Below are positions 1-8,972 of a stretch of DNA of 64,000 nt, in pieces (the stretch's first letter is position 1; the number at the start of each line of letters is the position of its first letter). The notes under the pieces were generated by a model that was not told the DNA's origin, ran no database searches, and saw nothing but the letters and a program-made list of their open reading frames with translations. A program made the position numbers and the translations under genes. The stretch is taken from contig NZ_CP116256.1 of assembly GCF_027947575.1 (NCBI RefSeq), positions 806,001 through 870,000 on the forward strand, given 5' to 3'. This DNA is from Streptomyces rubrogriseus. Lineage in GTDB: Bacteria; Actinomycetota; Actinomycetes; Streptomycetales; Streptomycetaceae.

Positions 1-1
1 C

Positions 2-2533
2 GACGCCGACTTCCTGGAGATCGAGCAGTTCGCCCGCCTCAAGCGCATCGCCCGCAAGCCCGGCCCGGTGCTCTTCCTGGTGCTGCTGCTCGTCTCGCTG
101 GCCGCCTGCCGGGCGCTCCTCGGCGGCGGTGCCCTGGCGGGCGGCGCGCTGCTGCCCGCACCGGCCGGCGCCGGTGAGCTGTGGTCGCGGTACGTGGACG
201 GCTGGCACACGGTCGGCGCCGGCGGCACCGCCTCCGCACCGCCCTACCTGGCGATCGTCGCCACCGTCGCCTCCCTGCTGCTCGGTTCCACCGGACTCGC
301 CGTCACCCTGCTGATGGTCTGCTCGGTGCCGCTGGCCGGTGCCACCGCGTACTTCGCCTCCCGCCCGCTGGTCCCCTCCCGGCTGCTGCGCGCCTGGGCC
401 GCCGTCGCCTACGCCTTCCTGCCCGCCGCCACCGGCGCGCTCGCCGGCGGCCGCATCGGCACCGCCGTCCTCGCCGTACTGCTGCCGCTCATCGCGCGCG
501 CGGGCGTCGCGGCGGCCGGCCTGTCGGGCTCCTCCGGCGCCCGCGGCAGCTGGCGCGCCACCTGGGCGTACGCACTGCTCCTCACCGTCACCACCGCCTT
601 CACGCCCGTGGTGTGGCCCGTGGCGCTGGTCCTCGGCATCGGGGTGCTCGCCCTGCGCCGCGGCGAGATCACGGCGTACGGGCCGCGCTTCCTCGCCCAG
701 CTCGGCACCCCGCTGCTGCTGCTCGCCCCCTGGTCGTTGTCGCTGCTGCCGTTCGGCTTCTTCGACGAGGCCGGGCTCGAGTACGGCTCCTCGGCCGCCT
801 CCGCCCTCGACCTGCTCGGCGCCAGCCCCGGCGGCCCCGGCACGGTGGGCGGGCTGCTCCTCCTCGGCATCGTGCTGGCCGCGCTGGCCGCCCTGCTGCG
901 CTCCGAGCGGCAGTTGGGCGTCCGGACGGCCTGGGCCGTCGCCCTGGTGGCTCTGGTCTTCTCGGTGCTGTCCAACCGCTCGGCCTGGGCCGGCCCCGCC
1001 ACCCTCGTCTACGGCATCGCCCTGCTGTCCGCCGCGACCCTCGGCGCCGACGGGGCGCGTTTCCGCGTGGCCGAGCAGAGCTTCGGCTGGCGCCAGCCGG
1101 TCGCCGCCCTGATCGCCCTCGCCTCGGCCCTCGGCCCGCTGATCGCCGCCGCCGGCTGGATGTTCGGCGGCGCCGACGGCCCCGTGGAGCGCCGCGATCC
1201 GGTGCAGGTGCCCGCGTTCGTCGCCGAGGAGAGCCACACCCGCGACCAGGCCCGCACCCTCGTCCTCGACAGCGACTCCGCCGCGCACGTGGGCTACATG
1301 CTGGTCCGCGGCTCCGGCGCCCGCCTCGGCGACGGCGAACTGGCCTCCGGCGACGGCGGGAACAGCACGCTGGACAAGGTCGTCGCCAACCTCGTGGCCG
1401 GCTCCGGCGCCGACCAGGCCGACCAGCTCGGCGGGTTCGCCGTGCGCTACGTGCTCGTGCACAAGGGCGCTCCCCGCGAGGTCATGCGCGTCCTGGACGC
1501 CACGCCCGGACTGAGCAGGCTCAGCCAGCAGGACGGCAGCGGACTGTGGCGGGTGGACCGGGAGGTCGCGCGCGCGACCATCGTCTCCGGCGACAAGGCC
1601 GCAGCCGGGAAATCCGGTGGCGGCGAGCCCGAGCCCGTGGCGGCCGGACCGGTGGAGATCCACACCGACATCAAGGGCGGCCCCGAGGGCCGTGTGCTGC
1701 GCCTCGCGGACACCGCCGCCGAGGGCTGGACCGCCACCCTGGACGGCAAGCCGCTCACCCGCACCACGGTCGACGGCTGGGCCCAGGGCTTCCAACTCCC
1801 CGCCTCCGGCGGTCGGCTGGACGTCACCTACGACGACCCGTTCACGCACACGGCCTGGCTGTGGGCGCAGGGACTCCTCGCCGTCGTCCTGGTCGTCCTC
1901 GCCCTGCCCGGCAGGCGCCGTGACGTCGACGACGACCTGCCCGACGAGCCGCTCGTCCCCGCCCAGCCCGTCGAGGGCGAAGGACGCCGGGCCCGGCGGC
2001 TGCGGGCCCAGGCCGAGGCGGAGGCCGAAGCCGAGGCCGGGGCCTTCGCGGAGGCGGACCCGGGCCCCGAGGCAGCGGGTGACGCCGCCGAGGTACCCGA
2101 AACACCGGTGCAGGCCCCCGTGCCGGTCCCGCAGCAGCAGGCGTACGGCGAATGGGACGCGACGGGCTACACCGGCGCCGGTTACGGCTCCTACGACGGC
2201 GGCTACGGCGGTGAGCAGTACCAGGGCGCCCAGCAGTACGACCCGGGCGCGTACGGACAGCAGCCGTACCAGGCGGCGGACCCGTACCAGGCGGACGCCT
2301 ACCAGGGCGGTCACGGCGGCGAGGGCGGTCAGGGCGCGCAGTACGGGGCGGGGCAGTACGACCCCTACGCCTACGGCGACCCGGCGCAGGCTCAGGAGGG
2401 CGGGTACGACCCCGCCTACGACCAGTCGTACGGACAGGGCGGATACGACACGCCGTACGACCCTTCCCAGCCCCAGCAGCCCCAGCAGCCGCACGGCACG
2501 GGCAGTGAGCGTCCCGACGGGAGCCAGCAGTGA
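2..2533 (+). CDS. Large membrane glycosyltransferase-like protein (5' end outside window)
   Basis: The frame is open to the left edge, so this is the C-terminal 843 residues of a longer protein. It shows about ten hydrophobic segments in the first 360 visible residues. An extracytoplasmic domain follows, with the pattern 'EGWTATLDGKPLTR' seen near the end of YfhO/arabinosyltransferase-like membrane proteins, then one last membrane helix near nt 1850-1910. The cytoplasmic tail has an alternating Ala/Glu stretch, then a roughly 150-residue Tyr/Gln/Gly/Pro-rich low-complexity end. Streptomyces orthologues at this locus carry an N-terminal GT2 domain, which would lie outside the window, so the glycosyltransferase call is inference from context. 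It is coupled to the next gene by a GTGA overlap. Confidence 0.75.
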   Translation, partial: DADFLEIEQFARLKRIARKPGPVLFLVLLLVSLAACRALLGGGALAGGALLPAPAGAGELWSRYVDGWHTVGAGGTASAPPYLAIVATVASLLLGSTGLAVTLLMVCSVPLAGATAYFASRPLVPSRLLRAWAAVAYAFLPAATGALAGGRIGTAVLAVLLPLIARAGVAAAGLSGSSGARGSWRATWAYALLLTVTTAFTPVVWPVALVLGIGVLALRRGEITAYGPRFLAQLGTPLLLLAPWSLSLLPFGFFDEAGLEYGSSAASALDLLGASPGGPGTVGGLLLLGIVLAALAALLRSERQLGVRTAWAVALVALVFSVLSNRSAWAGPATLVYGIALLSAATLGADGARFRVAEQSFGWRQPVAALIALASALGPLIAAAGWMFGGADGPVERRDPVQVPAFVAEESHTRDQARTLVLDSDSAAHVGYMLVRGSGARLGDGELASGDGGNSTLDKVVANLVAGSGADQADQLGGFAVRYVLVHKGAPREVMRVLDATPGLSRLSQQDGSGLWRVDREVARATIVSGDKAAAGKSGGGEPEPVAAGPVEIHTDIKGGPEGRVLRLADTAAEGWTATLDGKPLTRTTVDGWAQGFQLPASGGRLDVTYDDPFTHTAWLWAQGLLAVVLVVLALPGRRRDVDDDLPDEPLVPAQPVEGEGRRARRLRAQAEAEAEAEAGAFAEADPGPEAAGDAAEVPETPVQAPVPVPQQQAYGEWDATGYTGAGYGSYDGGYGGEQYQGAQQYDPGAYGQQPYQAADPYQADAYQGGHGGEGGQGAQYGAGQYDPYAYGDPAQAQEGGYDPAYDQSYGQGGYDTPYDPSQPQQPQQPHGTGSERPDGSQQ

Positions 2534-4038
2534 AGCGCACGACCCTGTCCCTGATCGCCTGTGCGACGGCGCTCGCCGCCGTCACCGGGTTCGCGGCGGT
2601 GTCCTCCCCGGAGGACTCCGGCACGGACACCGCCGCACCGGCCGCCCGGCTGCCCGTGGAGCGCACCAGTCTGCTGTGCCCGGCGCCCAGCACCTCCGAC
2701 CTCGCCGAGACCGCGTACACGTCCTTCACGCCCGTCACGCAGGGCGCCGACGAGAAGGGCAGCGCCGCCCTCGTGGCGGCGGAGTCGGCCGACGCCAAGG
2801 ACGGCGGAAAGTCCGACGAGAAGGGCGGGAAGGACGGCCGGCAGGAGAAGCCGGTCCTCCAGCCCAAGGCGCCCGGCACTCCCGTCGCCGGGAAGGCCAC
2901 CGGCGCCGACACCCCCGCGTTCATCGGCACCGCCGAGGGAAGCAGCGCGCCCGGCTGGACGGTCCAGCAGACGACGGAGGTCGCCGCCGGGACGGGCCGG
3001 GGCCTACAGGGCGTCAACTGCACCGCGCCGGACACGGAGTTCTGGTTCCCGGGCGCCAGCACGGCGGCCGGCCGCACCGACTACGTGCACCTGACGAACC
3101 CCGACGACTCGGCGGCCGTCGTCGACATCGAGCTGTACGGCAAGGACGGAGTCCTCAAGTCCACGGTGGGGGAGGGCGTCACGGTGCCGCCGCACGGCAG
3201 CGAGTCCCTCCTGCTGTCCACGCTCAGCGACGTGAAGCAGACCGACCTGACCGTGCACGTCGGCGTGCGCAGCGGACGGCTCGGCGCCGCGGTGCAGGCC
3301 CTGGACGACAAGACCGGCGGCGACTGGCTGACCGCGGCCGCGGACCCGGCGGGCGACCTCGTACTGCCGGGCATCCCGAAGGACGCCACCGCCGTCCGCC
3401 TGGTGCTGTTCACGCCCGGCGGCACGGACGCCGACCTGAAGGTGCGGCTCGCCTCGCCGTCCGGGCTGATCACGCCCGCCGGTCATGAGACGGTGCACGT
3501 CAAGGCGGGCATGACCACCGGCGTCGACCTCGGTGAGGTCACCCGCGGCGAGGCGGGTTCGCTGGTGCTGACGCCGACGGACCGGTCCGTGCCGGTCGTG
3601 GCCGCGGTCCGGGTGGTGCGGGGCAAGGGCGACGAGCAGGAGTCCGCGTTCATCCCGGCCTCCGACCCGGTCGGTGCGCGCGCGACCGTCGCGGACAACC
3701 GCGCCAAGAGCACCACGCTGGCCCTCTCCGCGCCCGGCAAGGAGGCGCAGGTCAAGGTCACGGCGTCGGCGGGCACCGAGGGCGGCACGACGGCGACCAA
3801 GACGTACACGGTCAAGGCGGGCACCACCCAGAACGTCGACGCACCGGTTCCCGCGGGGCTCAAGGGCTCCTACGCGCTGACCGTCGAGACCGTCTCGGGC
3901 GGCCCGGTCCACGCGTCCCGCATCCTGACGGGTTCGGACGACGACGTGGCGGCGTTCACCGTCCAGACCCTCCCCGACGACCGGGGCACGGTCTCGGTGC
4001 CGAACGCGGACGAGGACCTGTCGGTGTTGCAGAAGTAG
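2530..4038 (+). CDS. Secreted DUF5719-family protein
   Basis: This 502-residue protein starts at a GTG that overlaps the previous stop (GTGA), so translation is probably coupled. The N-terminus has Lys-Arg followed by a hydrophobic stretch (LSLIACATALAAVTGFAAV), an export signal or signal anchor. A Lys/Gly/Asp-rich linker (about residues 85-120) precedes a long beta-rich region with repeats resembling 'YVHLTNPDDSAAVVDIELYG', typical of DUF5719. It probably works outside the membrane with the upstream membrane glycosyltransferase-like protein. Its biochemical role is unknown. A GC-rich hairpin lies just after the stop. Confidence 0.82.
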   Translation: MKRTTLSLIACATALAAVTGFAAVSSPEDSGTDTAAPAARLPVERTSLLCPAPSTSDLAETAYTSFTPVTQGADEKGSAALVAAESADAKDGGKSDEKGGKDGRQEKPVLQPKAPGTPVAGKATGADTPAFIGTAEGSSAPGWTVQQTTEVAAGTGRGLQGVNCTAPDTEFWFPGASTAAGRTDYVHLTNPDDSAAVVDIELYGKDGVLKSTVGEGVTVPPHGSESLLLSTLSDVKQTDLTVHVGVRSGRLGAAVQALDDKTGGDWLTAAADPAGDLVLPGIPKDATAVRLVLFTPGGTDADLKVRLASPSGLITPAGHETVHVKAGMTTGVDLGEVTRGEAGSLVLTPTDRSVPVVAAVRVVRGKGDEQESAFIPASDPVGARATVADNRAKSTTLALSAPGKEAQVKVTASAGTEGGTTATKTYTVKAGTTQNVDAPVPAGLKGSYALTVETVSGGPVHASRILTGSDDDVAAFTVQTLPDDRGTVSVPNADEDLSVLQK

Positions 4039-4067
4039 CGGCGGCGGGGCCGGGGCCCTCCGCCGCT
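4037..4067. terminator. Bidirectional hairpin between convergent genes
   Basis: An 8-bp inverted repeat, AGCGGCGG (4037-4044) and CCGCCGCT (4060-4067), encloses a GC-rich loop. It sits exactly between the convergent stops of the DUF5719 gene and the metallopeptidase gene. There is no T tract, as is common for Streptomyces terminators. Confidence 0.5.
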
Positions 4068-4519
4068 CAGTCCTCCCCGTACCGCGGATCCACCGTCTCC
4101 GGCGTCAGCCCCAGCAGCTCCGCGACCTGCTCGACGACGACCTCGTGCACCAGCAGCGCCCGCTCGTCCCGCCCCTTGGTCCGGATCTCCACGGGTCGCC
4201 GGTAGACGACCACCCGCCCCCGCCGCCCGTCCCGCGAGGGCACCATGCCCCCGAGCGGGACCGCCTCGTCGTTCCAGGCCTCCCCGGCCTCGGCCGGGCG
4301 CGGCACGTCGAGGACGAGGAAGTCGATGTCGGCGAGCTGCGGCCAGCGCCGCTCCAGGCGCTCCACGGAGTCCTGCACCAGGTCCGCGAACACCTCGCCA
4401 CGGCTCGCCGCGAGCGGCACCTGCGGGGGTGCGACCGGGCCGCGCATGCCCCGACCGTGGCGATCACGACGGCGGGGTCCTGGGCGGCCGGCATCACGGG
4501 GCGTCACGGGGTTGTCCAT
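4067..4519 (-). CDS. Metallopeptidase-family (minimal zincin-like) protein with degenerate active site
   Basis: Using ATG 4519 gives 150 residues. A longer open frame runs to 4648, but its extra N-terminus (MRNRAQPW...) is Arg-rich and unlike coding sequence. ATG 4447 is another option. The body (FADLVQDSVERLERRWPQLADIDFLVLDVP) matches the short actinobacterial 'metallopeptidase family' (formerly DUF1025, syntenic with Rv3259). The usual HExxH zinc motif reads H125-E-V-V-V here, so the second His is missing and catalysis is doubtful. The gene is convergent with DUF5719 and divergent from DUF3499. Confidence 0.78.
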   Translation of the reverse strand: MDNPVTPRDAGRPGPRRRDRHGRGMRGPVAPPQVPLAASRGEVFADLVQDSVERLERRWPQLADIDFLVLDVPRPAEAGEAWNDEAVPLGGMVPSRDGRRGRVVVYRRPVEIRTKGRDERALLVHEVVVEQVAELLGLTPETVDPRYGED

Positions 4520-4861
4520 CACTGGTGAAGGGTAGTCCCCGCCGAGGGCGCGCGCCCGACCGCACACGCGCCGCGGGCGGCGTGGCAGCGGTGCGTTCCG
4601 CTTGTCGCCGGATGACCATTCCAGCCAAGGTTGGGCGCGATTCCGCATCTCTCCGCGACCGTGGAACTCAAGGTAAATGTCGTTGTTTGTATCGGGTCAT
4701 GACCGCTTCCCGGGCCGCGCCGGGCCCCCCGAACCGGGGTCCGCGCAGGTCGAAGTGGCCTGTTCGGCAGGGTTCGTAGCACGTTTCACGCCACGACACG
4801 GGGGTGTGACCCGGTGGGGAGTCGTCGCGGCCCGCTCAAGAGTGCGGTACCGTCCAACATC
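4520..4861. promoter_or_regulatory. 342-bp divergent intergenic region
   Basis: This separates the metallopeptidase gene (left, minus) from DUF3499 (right, plus) and contains an AT-richer patch at 4660-4700. On the plus strand TACCGT (4848-4853) lies 8 nt before the GTG at 4862, and no Shine-Dalgarno sequence is present. This suggests a -10 element of a leaderless transcript for DUF3499. The -35 is not convincing. Nothing else recognisable is seen. Confidence 0.45.
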
Positions 4862-5236
4862 GTGAGCCCTGTACGTCGCTGTTCGCGCACCGCCTGCGGC
4901 CGTCCCGCCGTCGCGACGCTGACGTACGTCTACGCCGACTCGACCGCGGTCCTCGGCCCGCTCGCCACCTACGCCGAACCCCACTGCTACGACCTGTGCG
5001 CCGAGCACTCCGAGCGCCTCACCGCCCCGCGCGGCTGGGAGGTCGTCCGCCTGCTCGACGGATCCGCCCCGGCCCGCCCCAGCGGTGACGACCTGGAAGC
5101 GCTTGCCAACGCGGTGCGCGAGGCGGCCCGGCCCCAGGAACGGGCGGCCGAGGCCGGCGGCGGCGCACGCACGGCCGACCCGATGGAGGTCGCGCGCCGC
5201 GGCCACCTGCGCGTGCTGCGCTCGCCGGACAACTGA
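4862..5236 (+). CDS. DUF3499-family zinc-ribbon-like protein
   Basis: This is a 124-residue protein of the actinobacterial DUF3499 family (Rv3258c-like). The GTG start gives V-S-P-V-R-R-C-S-R-T-A-C-G-R-P, the family's usual beginning. Cys7, Cys12, Cys42 and Cys46, with His41 and His49 nearby, form a likely zinc site. The C-terminal half is Ala/Arg-rich and probably flexible. The function is unknown. Its conserved position beside the glycosyltransferase/DUF5719 pair and the mannose genes is the only clue. The start lacks an SD and a -10-like TACCGT is 8 nt upstream, so the mRNA may be leaderless. Confidence 0.85.
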   Translation: MSPVRRCSRTACGRPAVATLTYVYADSTAVLGPLATYAEPHCYDLCAEHSERLTAPRGWEVVRLLDGSAPARPSGDDLEALANAVREAARPQERAAEAGGGARTADPMEVARRGHLRVLRSPDN

Positions 5237-5385
5237 GCCCCGTTCGAGGCACCCGCACCTTTCACTCGCAGTGGCCTCGGTCACATCCGTTGCTGCACAC
5301 CCATTGACGCCTCCTTGTCGCGGACACGACCATTCCGGAAGCCGCGAGGAATCGCTTTCGCATGGCGGAATCCGGGGAGGCGTCC

Positions 5386-7002
5386 GTGTACGTGCAGGAA
5401 CTGGAACCCGTCGCCGGTTCGCTCGGCCTGTCCGCCCTGGTGGCGGCCCTGCCACTGGTGATCGTCCTCGTGCTGCTGGGCGGCGTCCGCATGAAGGCGC
5501 ACCTGGCGGGCCTCATCGGCCTCCTGGCCGCCGTACTGGTCGCCTGGCTCGCCTACGGCATGCCGCTCGACCAGACGGCCTCCAGCGCCGTCCAGGGAGC
5601 GGTTTTCGGCCTCTTCCCCATCCTGTGGATCGTCGTGAACGCCCTGTGGGTCTACCGGATGACCGTCCGCACCCGGCACTTCGACATCCTGCGCCGCTCC
5701 TTCGGCCGGCTGTCCGACGACCCCCGCATCCAGGCCCTCGTCGTCGCCTTCTGCTTCGGCGCCCTCCTGGAGGCCCTCGCCGGCTTCGGGGCGCCCGTCG
5801 CGATCTGCTCGGTCATGCTCGTCGCCCTCGGCTTCGACCCCGTACGCGCCGCCGTCGTCTCGCTGGTCGCCAACACCGCACCGGTCGCCTTCGGCGCGAT
5901 GGGCACCCCGGTGGTGACGCTGGCCCAGGTCACCGGGCTGCCCCTGGACGACGTCGCCTCCGTGGTGGGCCGCCAGACGCCGCTGCTGGCCCTCGTCGTA
6001 CCGCTGCTCCTGGTCGCCCTGGTGGACGGGCGGCGCGGACTGCGCGAGACCTGGATCCCCGCGCTGGCCTGCGGGGTCGCCTTCGCCGTCGCCCAGTTCG
6101 TCGCCTCCAACTACGTCTCCGCCCAGCTCGCCGACATCGCCGCCGCCCTGATCGGCGCCGGTGCGCTGGTCGCCGTACCGCACTCCCGCCGGCCCGCCGC
6201 CGAGCCCGTACGGGCGTCCGTGCTGACCGGCGCGCGCAGCGAGGAACTGGACGAGCGGGACCCCGCCCGCGAGGTCGTACGGGCGTATGCGCCGTACGCG
6301 CTGATCGTCGCCGTGTTCTCCGTGGCGCAGATCCCGGCGGTCAAGGACTGGCTGGCCAAGGCCACGCAGTCCTACGACTGGCCGTTCCTGGACGTGCTCG
6401 ACCCCGAGGGCAAGCCGGTCGGCGGCAACGTCTTCTCCTGGCCGATCGTCTCCACCGGCGGCACGCTCGTGCTCTTCGCCGGGCTGGCCACCGCCGTCGT
6501 CCTCGGCGTGCACGCGCGCGTGGCGGTCAAGGAGTGGCTCGCGACCGTGCACGAACTGCGGTTCGCGATCCTCACCGTCACCTCGGTCCTCGCCCTCGCC
6601 TACGTCATGAACCTCTCCGGGCAGGCCGCCACCATCGGCCACTTCGTCGCCGCGGCCGGTGCCGGACTCGCCTTCCTCTCCCCGGTCCTCGGCTGGTTCG
6701 GCGTCGCCGTCTCCGGCTCCGACACCTCCGCCAACGCGCTCTTCGGCGCGCTCCAGGTGACCGCCGCGCGGGAGTCCGGCCTCTCGCCCGAGCTGCTGGC
6801 CGCCGCCAACAGCTCCGGCGGCGTCCTCGGCAAGATGATCTCCCCGCAGAACCTCACCATCGCCTGCGCCGCCGTCGGGCTCGCGGGCCGCGAGGGAGAC
6901 CTGCTGCGCAAGGTGCTCCCCTGGAGCCTCGGCCTGTTGCTGGTCATGTGCCTGATCGTGGTCGGGCAGTCCACGGCGGTCCTCGGCTGGATGCTGCCCT
7001 GA
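5386..7002 (+). CDS. lldP: L-lactate permease (LctP family)
   Basis: Preferred start GTG 5386 gives 538 residues and has a strong SD (GGGGAGG, 5374-5380) five bases upstream. ATG 5362 would add eight residues with poorer spacing. The protein is almost wholly hydrophobic, with about 12-14 membrane segments. It carries family motifs such as 'LEALAGFGAPVAICSVML', 'NTAPVAFGAMGTPV', 'SGSDTSANALFGALQ' and 'SSGGVLGKMISPQN'. LctP proteins import lactate or glycolate with protons. The gene stands alone with no lactate dehydrogenase next to it. It sits between DUF3499 and phosphomannomutase, which are near neighbours in the mycobacterial order, so it may be a lineage-specific insertion. Confidence 0.9.
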   Translation: MYVQELEPVAGSLGLSALVAALPLVIVLVLLGGVRMKAHLAGLIGLLAAVLVAWLAYGMPLDQTASSAVQGAVFGLFPILWIVVNALWVYRMTVRTRHFDILRRSFGRLSDDPRIQALVVAFCFGALLEALAGFGAPVAICSVMLVALGFDPVRAAVVSLVANTAPVAFGAMGTPVVTLAQVTGLPLDDVASVVGRQTPLLALVVPLLLVALVDGRRGLRETWIPALACGVAFAVAQFVASNYVSAQLADIAAALIGAGALVAVPHSRRPAAEPVRASVLTGARSEELDERDPAREVVRAYAPYALIVAVFSVAQIPAVKDWLAKATQSYDWPFLDVLDPEGKPVGGNVFSWPIVSTGGTLVLFAGLATAVVLGVHARVAVKEWLATVHELRFAILTVTSVLALAYVMNLSGQAATIGHFVAAAGAGLAFLSPVLGWFGVAVSGSDTSANALFGALQVTAARESGLSPELLAAANSSGGVLGKMISPQNLTIACAAVGLAGREGDLLRKVLPWSLGLLLVMCLIVVGQSTAVLGWMLP

Positions 7003-7093
7003 CGCTGCCCGGCCTCAGGGAACCGCCCGGGCGGTCCGCCGGTCCTTACGGGGTAGTTTGTGGGCTCCGACAGGACTTTCAGGAAGGTTGGCC

Positions 7094-8458
7094 GTGGCTG
7101 CTGATCTGTCGCAGATCGTGAAGGCGTACGACGTGCGCGGTGTCGTCCCGGACCAGTGGGACGAGTCGCTGGCCGAGCTGTTCGGCGCGGCCTTCGTCGA
7201 ACTGACCGGCGCGGACGCCATCGTGGTCGGCCACGACATGCGGCCCTCGTCCCCCGGCCTGTCCGGCGCCTTCGCGCGCGGCGCGGCGGCCCGCGGCGCC
7301 GACGTGACCGGGATCGGCCTGTGCTCCACCGACCAGCTGTACTACGCCTCAGGCGCGCTCGGCCTGCCGGGCGCCATGTTCACGGCCTCGCACAACCCCG
7401 CCCGGTACAACGGCATCAAGCTGTGCCGCGCGGGCGCCGCCCCGGTCGGCCAGGACACCGGCCTCGCCGAGATCCGCGCCCTGGTGGAACGCTGGAGCGA
7501 GGTGGGCGCCCCGGAGCCGTCCGCCCGCCCCGGCACGGTGACCCGGCGCGACACCCTCGCCGACTACGCGGCCCACCTGCGCTCCCTGGTCGACCTCACC
7601 GGCATCCGGCCCCTCAAGGTCGTCGTCGACGCGGGCAACGGCATGGGCGGCCACACCGTCCCCACGGTCTTCGCCGGCCTGCCCCTCGACCTGGTGCCGA
7701 TGTACTTCGAACTGGACGGCACCTTCCCCAACCACGAGGCCAACCCGCTCGACCCGGCCAACCTCGTCGACCTCCAGCGGCGCGTCCGCGAGGAGGGCGC
7801 CGACCTCGGTCTCGCCTTCGACGGCGACGCCGACCGCTGCTTCGTCGTCGACCAGGACGGCGAGCCGGTCTCCCCGTCCGCCGTCACCGCCCTCGTGGCC
7901 GCCCGCGAGCTGGCCCGCAACGGCGGCAAGGGCACGGTCATCCACAACCTGATCACCTCCTGGTCCGTCCCCGAGGTCGTACGGGAGAACGGCGGCACAC
8001 CGGAACGCACGCGCGTGGGCCACTCCTTCATCAAGGCCGAGATGGCCAGGACCGGCGCCATCTTCGGCGGCGAGCACTCCGCGCACTACTACTTCCGGGA
8101 CTTCTGGAACGCCGACACCGGCATGCTGGCCGCCCTCCACGTCCTCGCCGCCCTCGGCGAGCAGGACCGCCCGCTGTCCGCCCTGGTCGCCGCCTACGAC
8201 CGCTACACCGGCTCCGGCGAGATCAACTCCACCGTCGATGACCAGCAGGCCCGCCTCGCCGCGATCCGGGCCGCCTACGAGGGCCGCGACGACGTCACCG
8301 TGGACGACCTGGACGGCCTCACCGTCCAGGCGCCCGACTGGTGGTTCAACGTCCGCCCCTCCAACACCGAGCCGCTGCTCCGCCTGAACGCGGAGGCCCG
8401 CGACGAGGCGACGATGACGAAGGTCAGGGACGAGGCCTTGGCGATCATCCGCGCCTAG
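7094..8458 (+). CDS. manB: Phosphomannomutase/phosphoglucomutase
   Basis: This 454-residue alpha-D-phosphohexomutase interconverts mannose-6-phosphate and mannose-1-phosphate for GDP-mannose, and possibly the glucose pair. GTG 7094 is chosen because AGGAAGG lies 7-13 bases upstream. All four family motifs are present: the catalytic phosphoserine loop TASHNP (Ser99), the Mg loop DGDADR (residues 243-248), the sugar-binding GGEHS (325-329), and the phosphate-binding RPSNTEP (421-427). Length is normal. Mannose-6-phosphate isomerase and an SIS isomerase lie downstream, consistent with a mannose-activation group feeding protein O-mannosylation and glycolipids. Confidence 0.93.
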   Translation: MAADLSQIVKAYDVRGVVPDQWDESLAELFGAAFVELTGADAIVVGHDMRPSSPGLSGAFARGAAARGADVTGIGLCSTDQLYYASGALGLPGAMFTASHNPARYNGIKLCRAGAAPVGQDTGLAEIRALVERWSEVGAPEPSARPGTVTRRDTLADYAAHLRSLVDLTGIRPLKVVVDAGNGMGGHTVPTVFAGLPLDLVPMYFELDGTFPNHEANPLDPANLVDLQRRVREEGADLGLAFDGDADRCFVVDQDGEPVSPSAVTALVAARELARNGGKGTVIHNLITSWSVPEVVRENGGTPERTRVGHSFIKAEMARTGAIFGGEHSAHYYFRDFWNADTGMLAALHVLAALGEQDRPLSALVAAYDRYTGSGEINSTVDDQQARLAAIRAAYEGRDDVTVDDLDGLTVQAPDWWFNVRPSNTEPLLRLNAEARDEATMTKVRDEALAIIRA

Positions 8459-8495
8459 CCGCAGCCGCGGACCTCGTGCAACTCCCCGGCCGCCG

Positions 8496-8534
8496 CTGCG
8501 GGCAGTCGTGCCGCTGGGGCGGCACGGGTGGGCG
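8496..8534 (+). repeat. 39-nt dispersed palindromic repeat, copy 1
   Basis: This 39-nt intergenic sequence recurs exactly, on the opposite strand, at 50886-50924. It contains a perfect 8-bp hairpin, CGTGCCGC (8507-8514) / GCGGCACG (8519-8526), with a TGGG loop. It lies 37 bases after the manB stop. Confidence 0.8.
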
Positions 8535-8543
8535 GTGGGGGTA

Positions 8544-8573
8544 CCTCCCAGGCCGTTCAGGCACTGGGGGAGG
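8544..8573. repeat. Second intergenic hairpin after manB
   Basis: CCTCCCAG (8544-8551) pairs with CTGGGGGAGG (8564-8573), allowing two bulged bases. It directly follows the dispersed repeat and could act as a transcription terminator for manB or be another REP-like unit. No T tract is present. Apart from these hairpins the 256-bp gap 8459-8714 shows only an SD-like AAGGGAA before the next gene. Confidence 0.45.
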
Positions 8574-8714
8574 CACCCCGCGAGCGCCGGGCCACGCGAC
8601 CGCCTCCCCAGCACCAACGCCGGGTTCAAGATGGGCCACCCGCACGAGCCCCGCCCCGGCGGTACCCTGACCAGCACATCCACACAAGCCCCACCGCCCC
8701 CGAAGGGAACCCCC

Positions 8715-8885
8715 ATGCCGCTCGAAGCCGGCCTCCTGGAGATCCTCGCCTGCCCCGCCTGCCACGCCCCCCTCGAGGAGCAGGACGCGGAGCTGATCTG
8801 CACCGGCCAGGACTGCGGCCTGGCCTACCCGGTGCGCGACGGCATCCCGGTCCTTCTCGTCGACGAGGCCCGCCGCCCCGAGTAA
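8715..8885 (+). CDS. Trm112-family zinc-ribbon protein
   Basis: This is a 56-residue protein starting at ATG 8715, after an SD-like GAAGGGAA. Cys13-x-x-Cys16 and Cys29-x4-Cys34 form the zinc-binding knuckles of the Trm112/UPF0434 family, and the end '[18 protein letters not shown]' is the family signature. In eukaryotes and archaea Trm112 activates methyltransferases. The bacterial partner is not established. The longer open frame upstream (from 8508) runs through the repeat and is not supported. Conserved placement between phosphomannomutase and the SIS protein is known in actinobacteria. Confidence 0.9.
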   Translation: MPLEAGLLEILACPACHAPLEEQDAELICTGQDCGLAYPVRDGIPVLLVDEARRPE

Positions 8886-8972
8886 CCGCCGGCCAGGCGA
8901 CCGGCAACCCGGCGACGCCCCCGCGCACCCGCGCACTCGAACGAACGCCCCGGCGATCGGAGACCTGCCGCC

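Noticed and set aside
5281..6642. 453-codon minus-strand frame opposite the lactate permease
   Set aside because: His/Asp/Gly-rich product, no domain, antisense to a clear membrane transporter.
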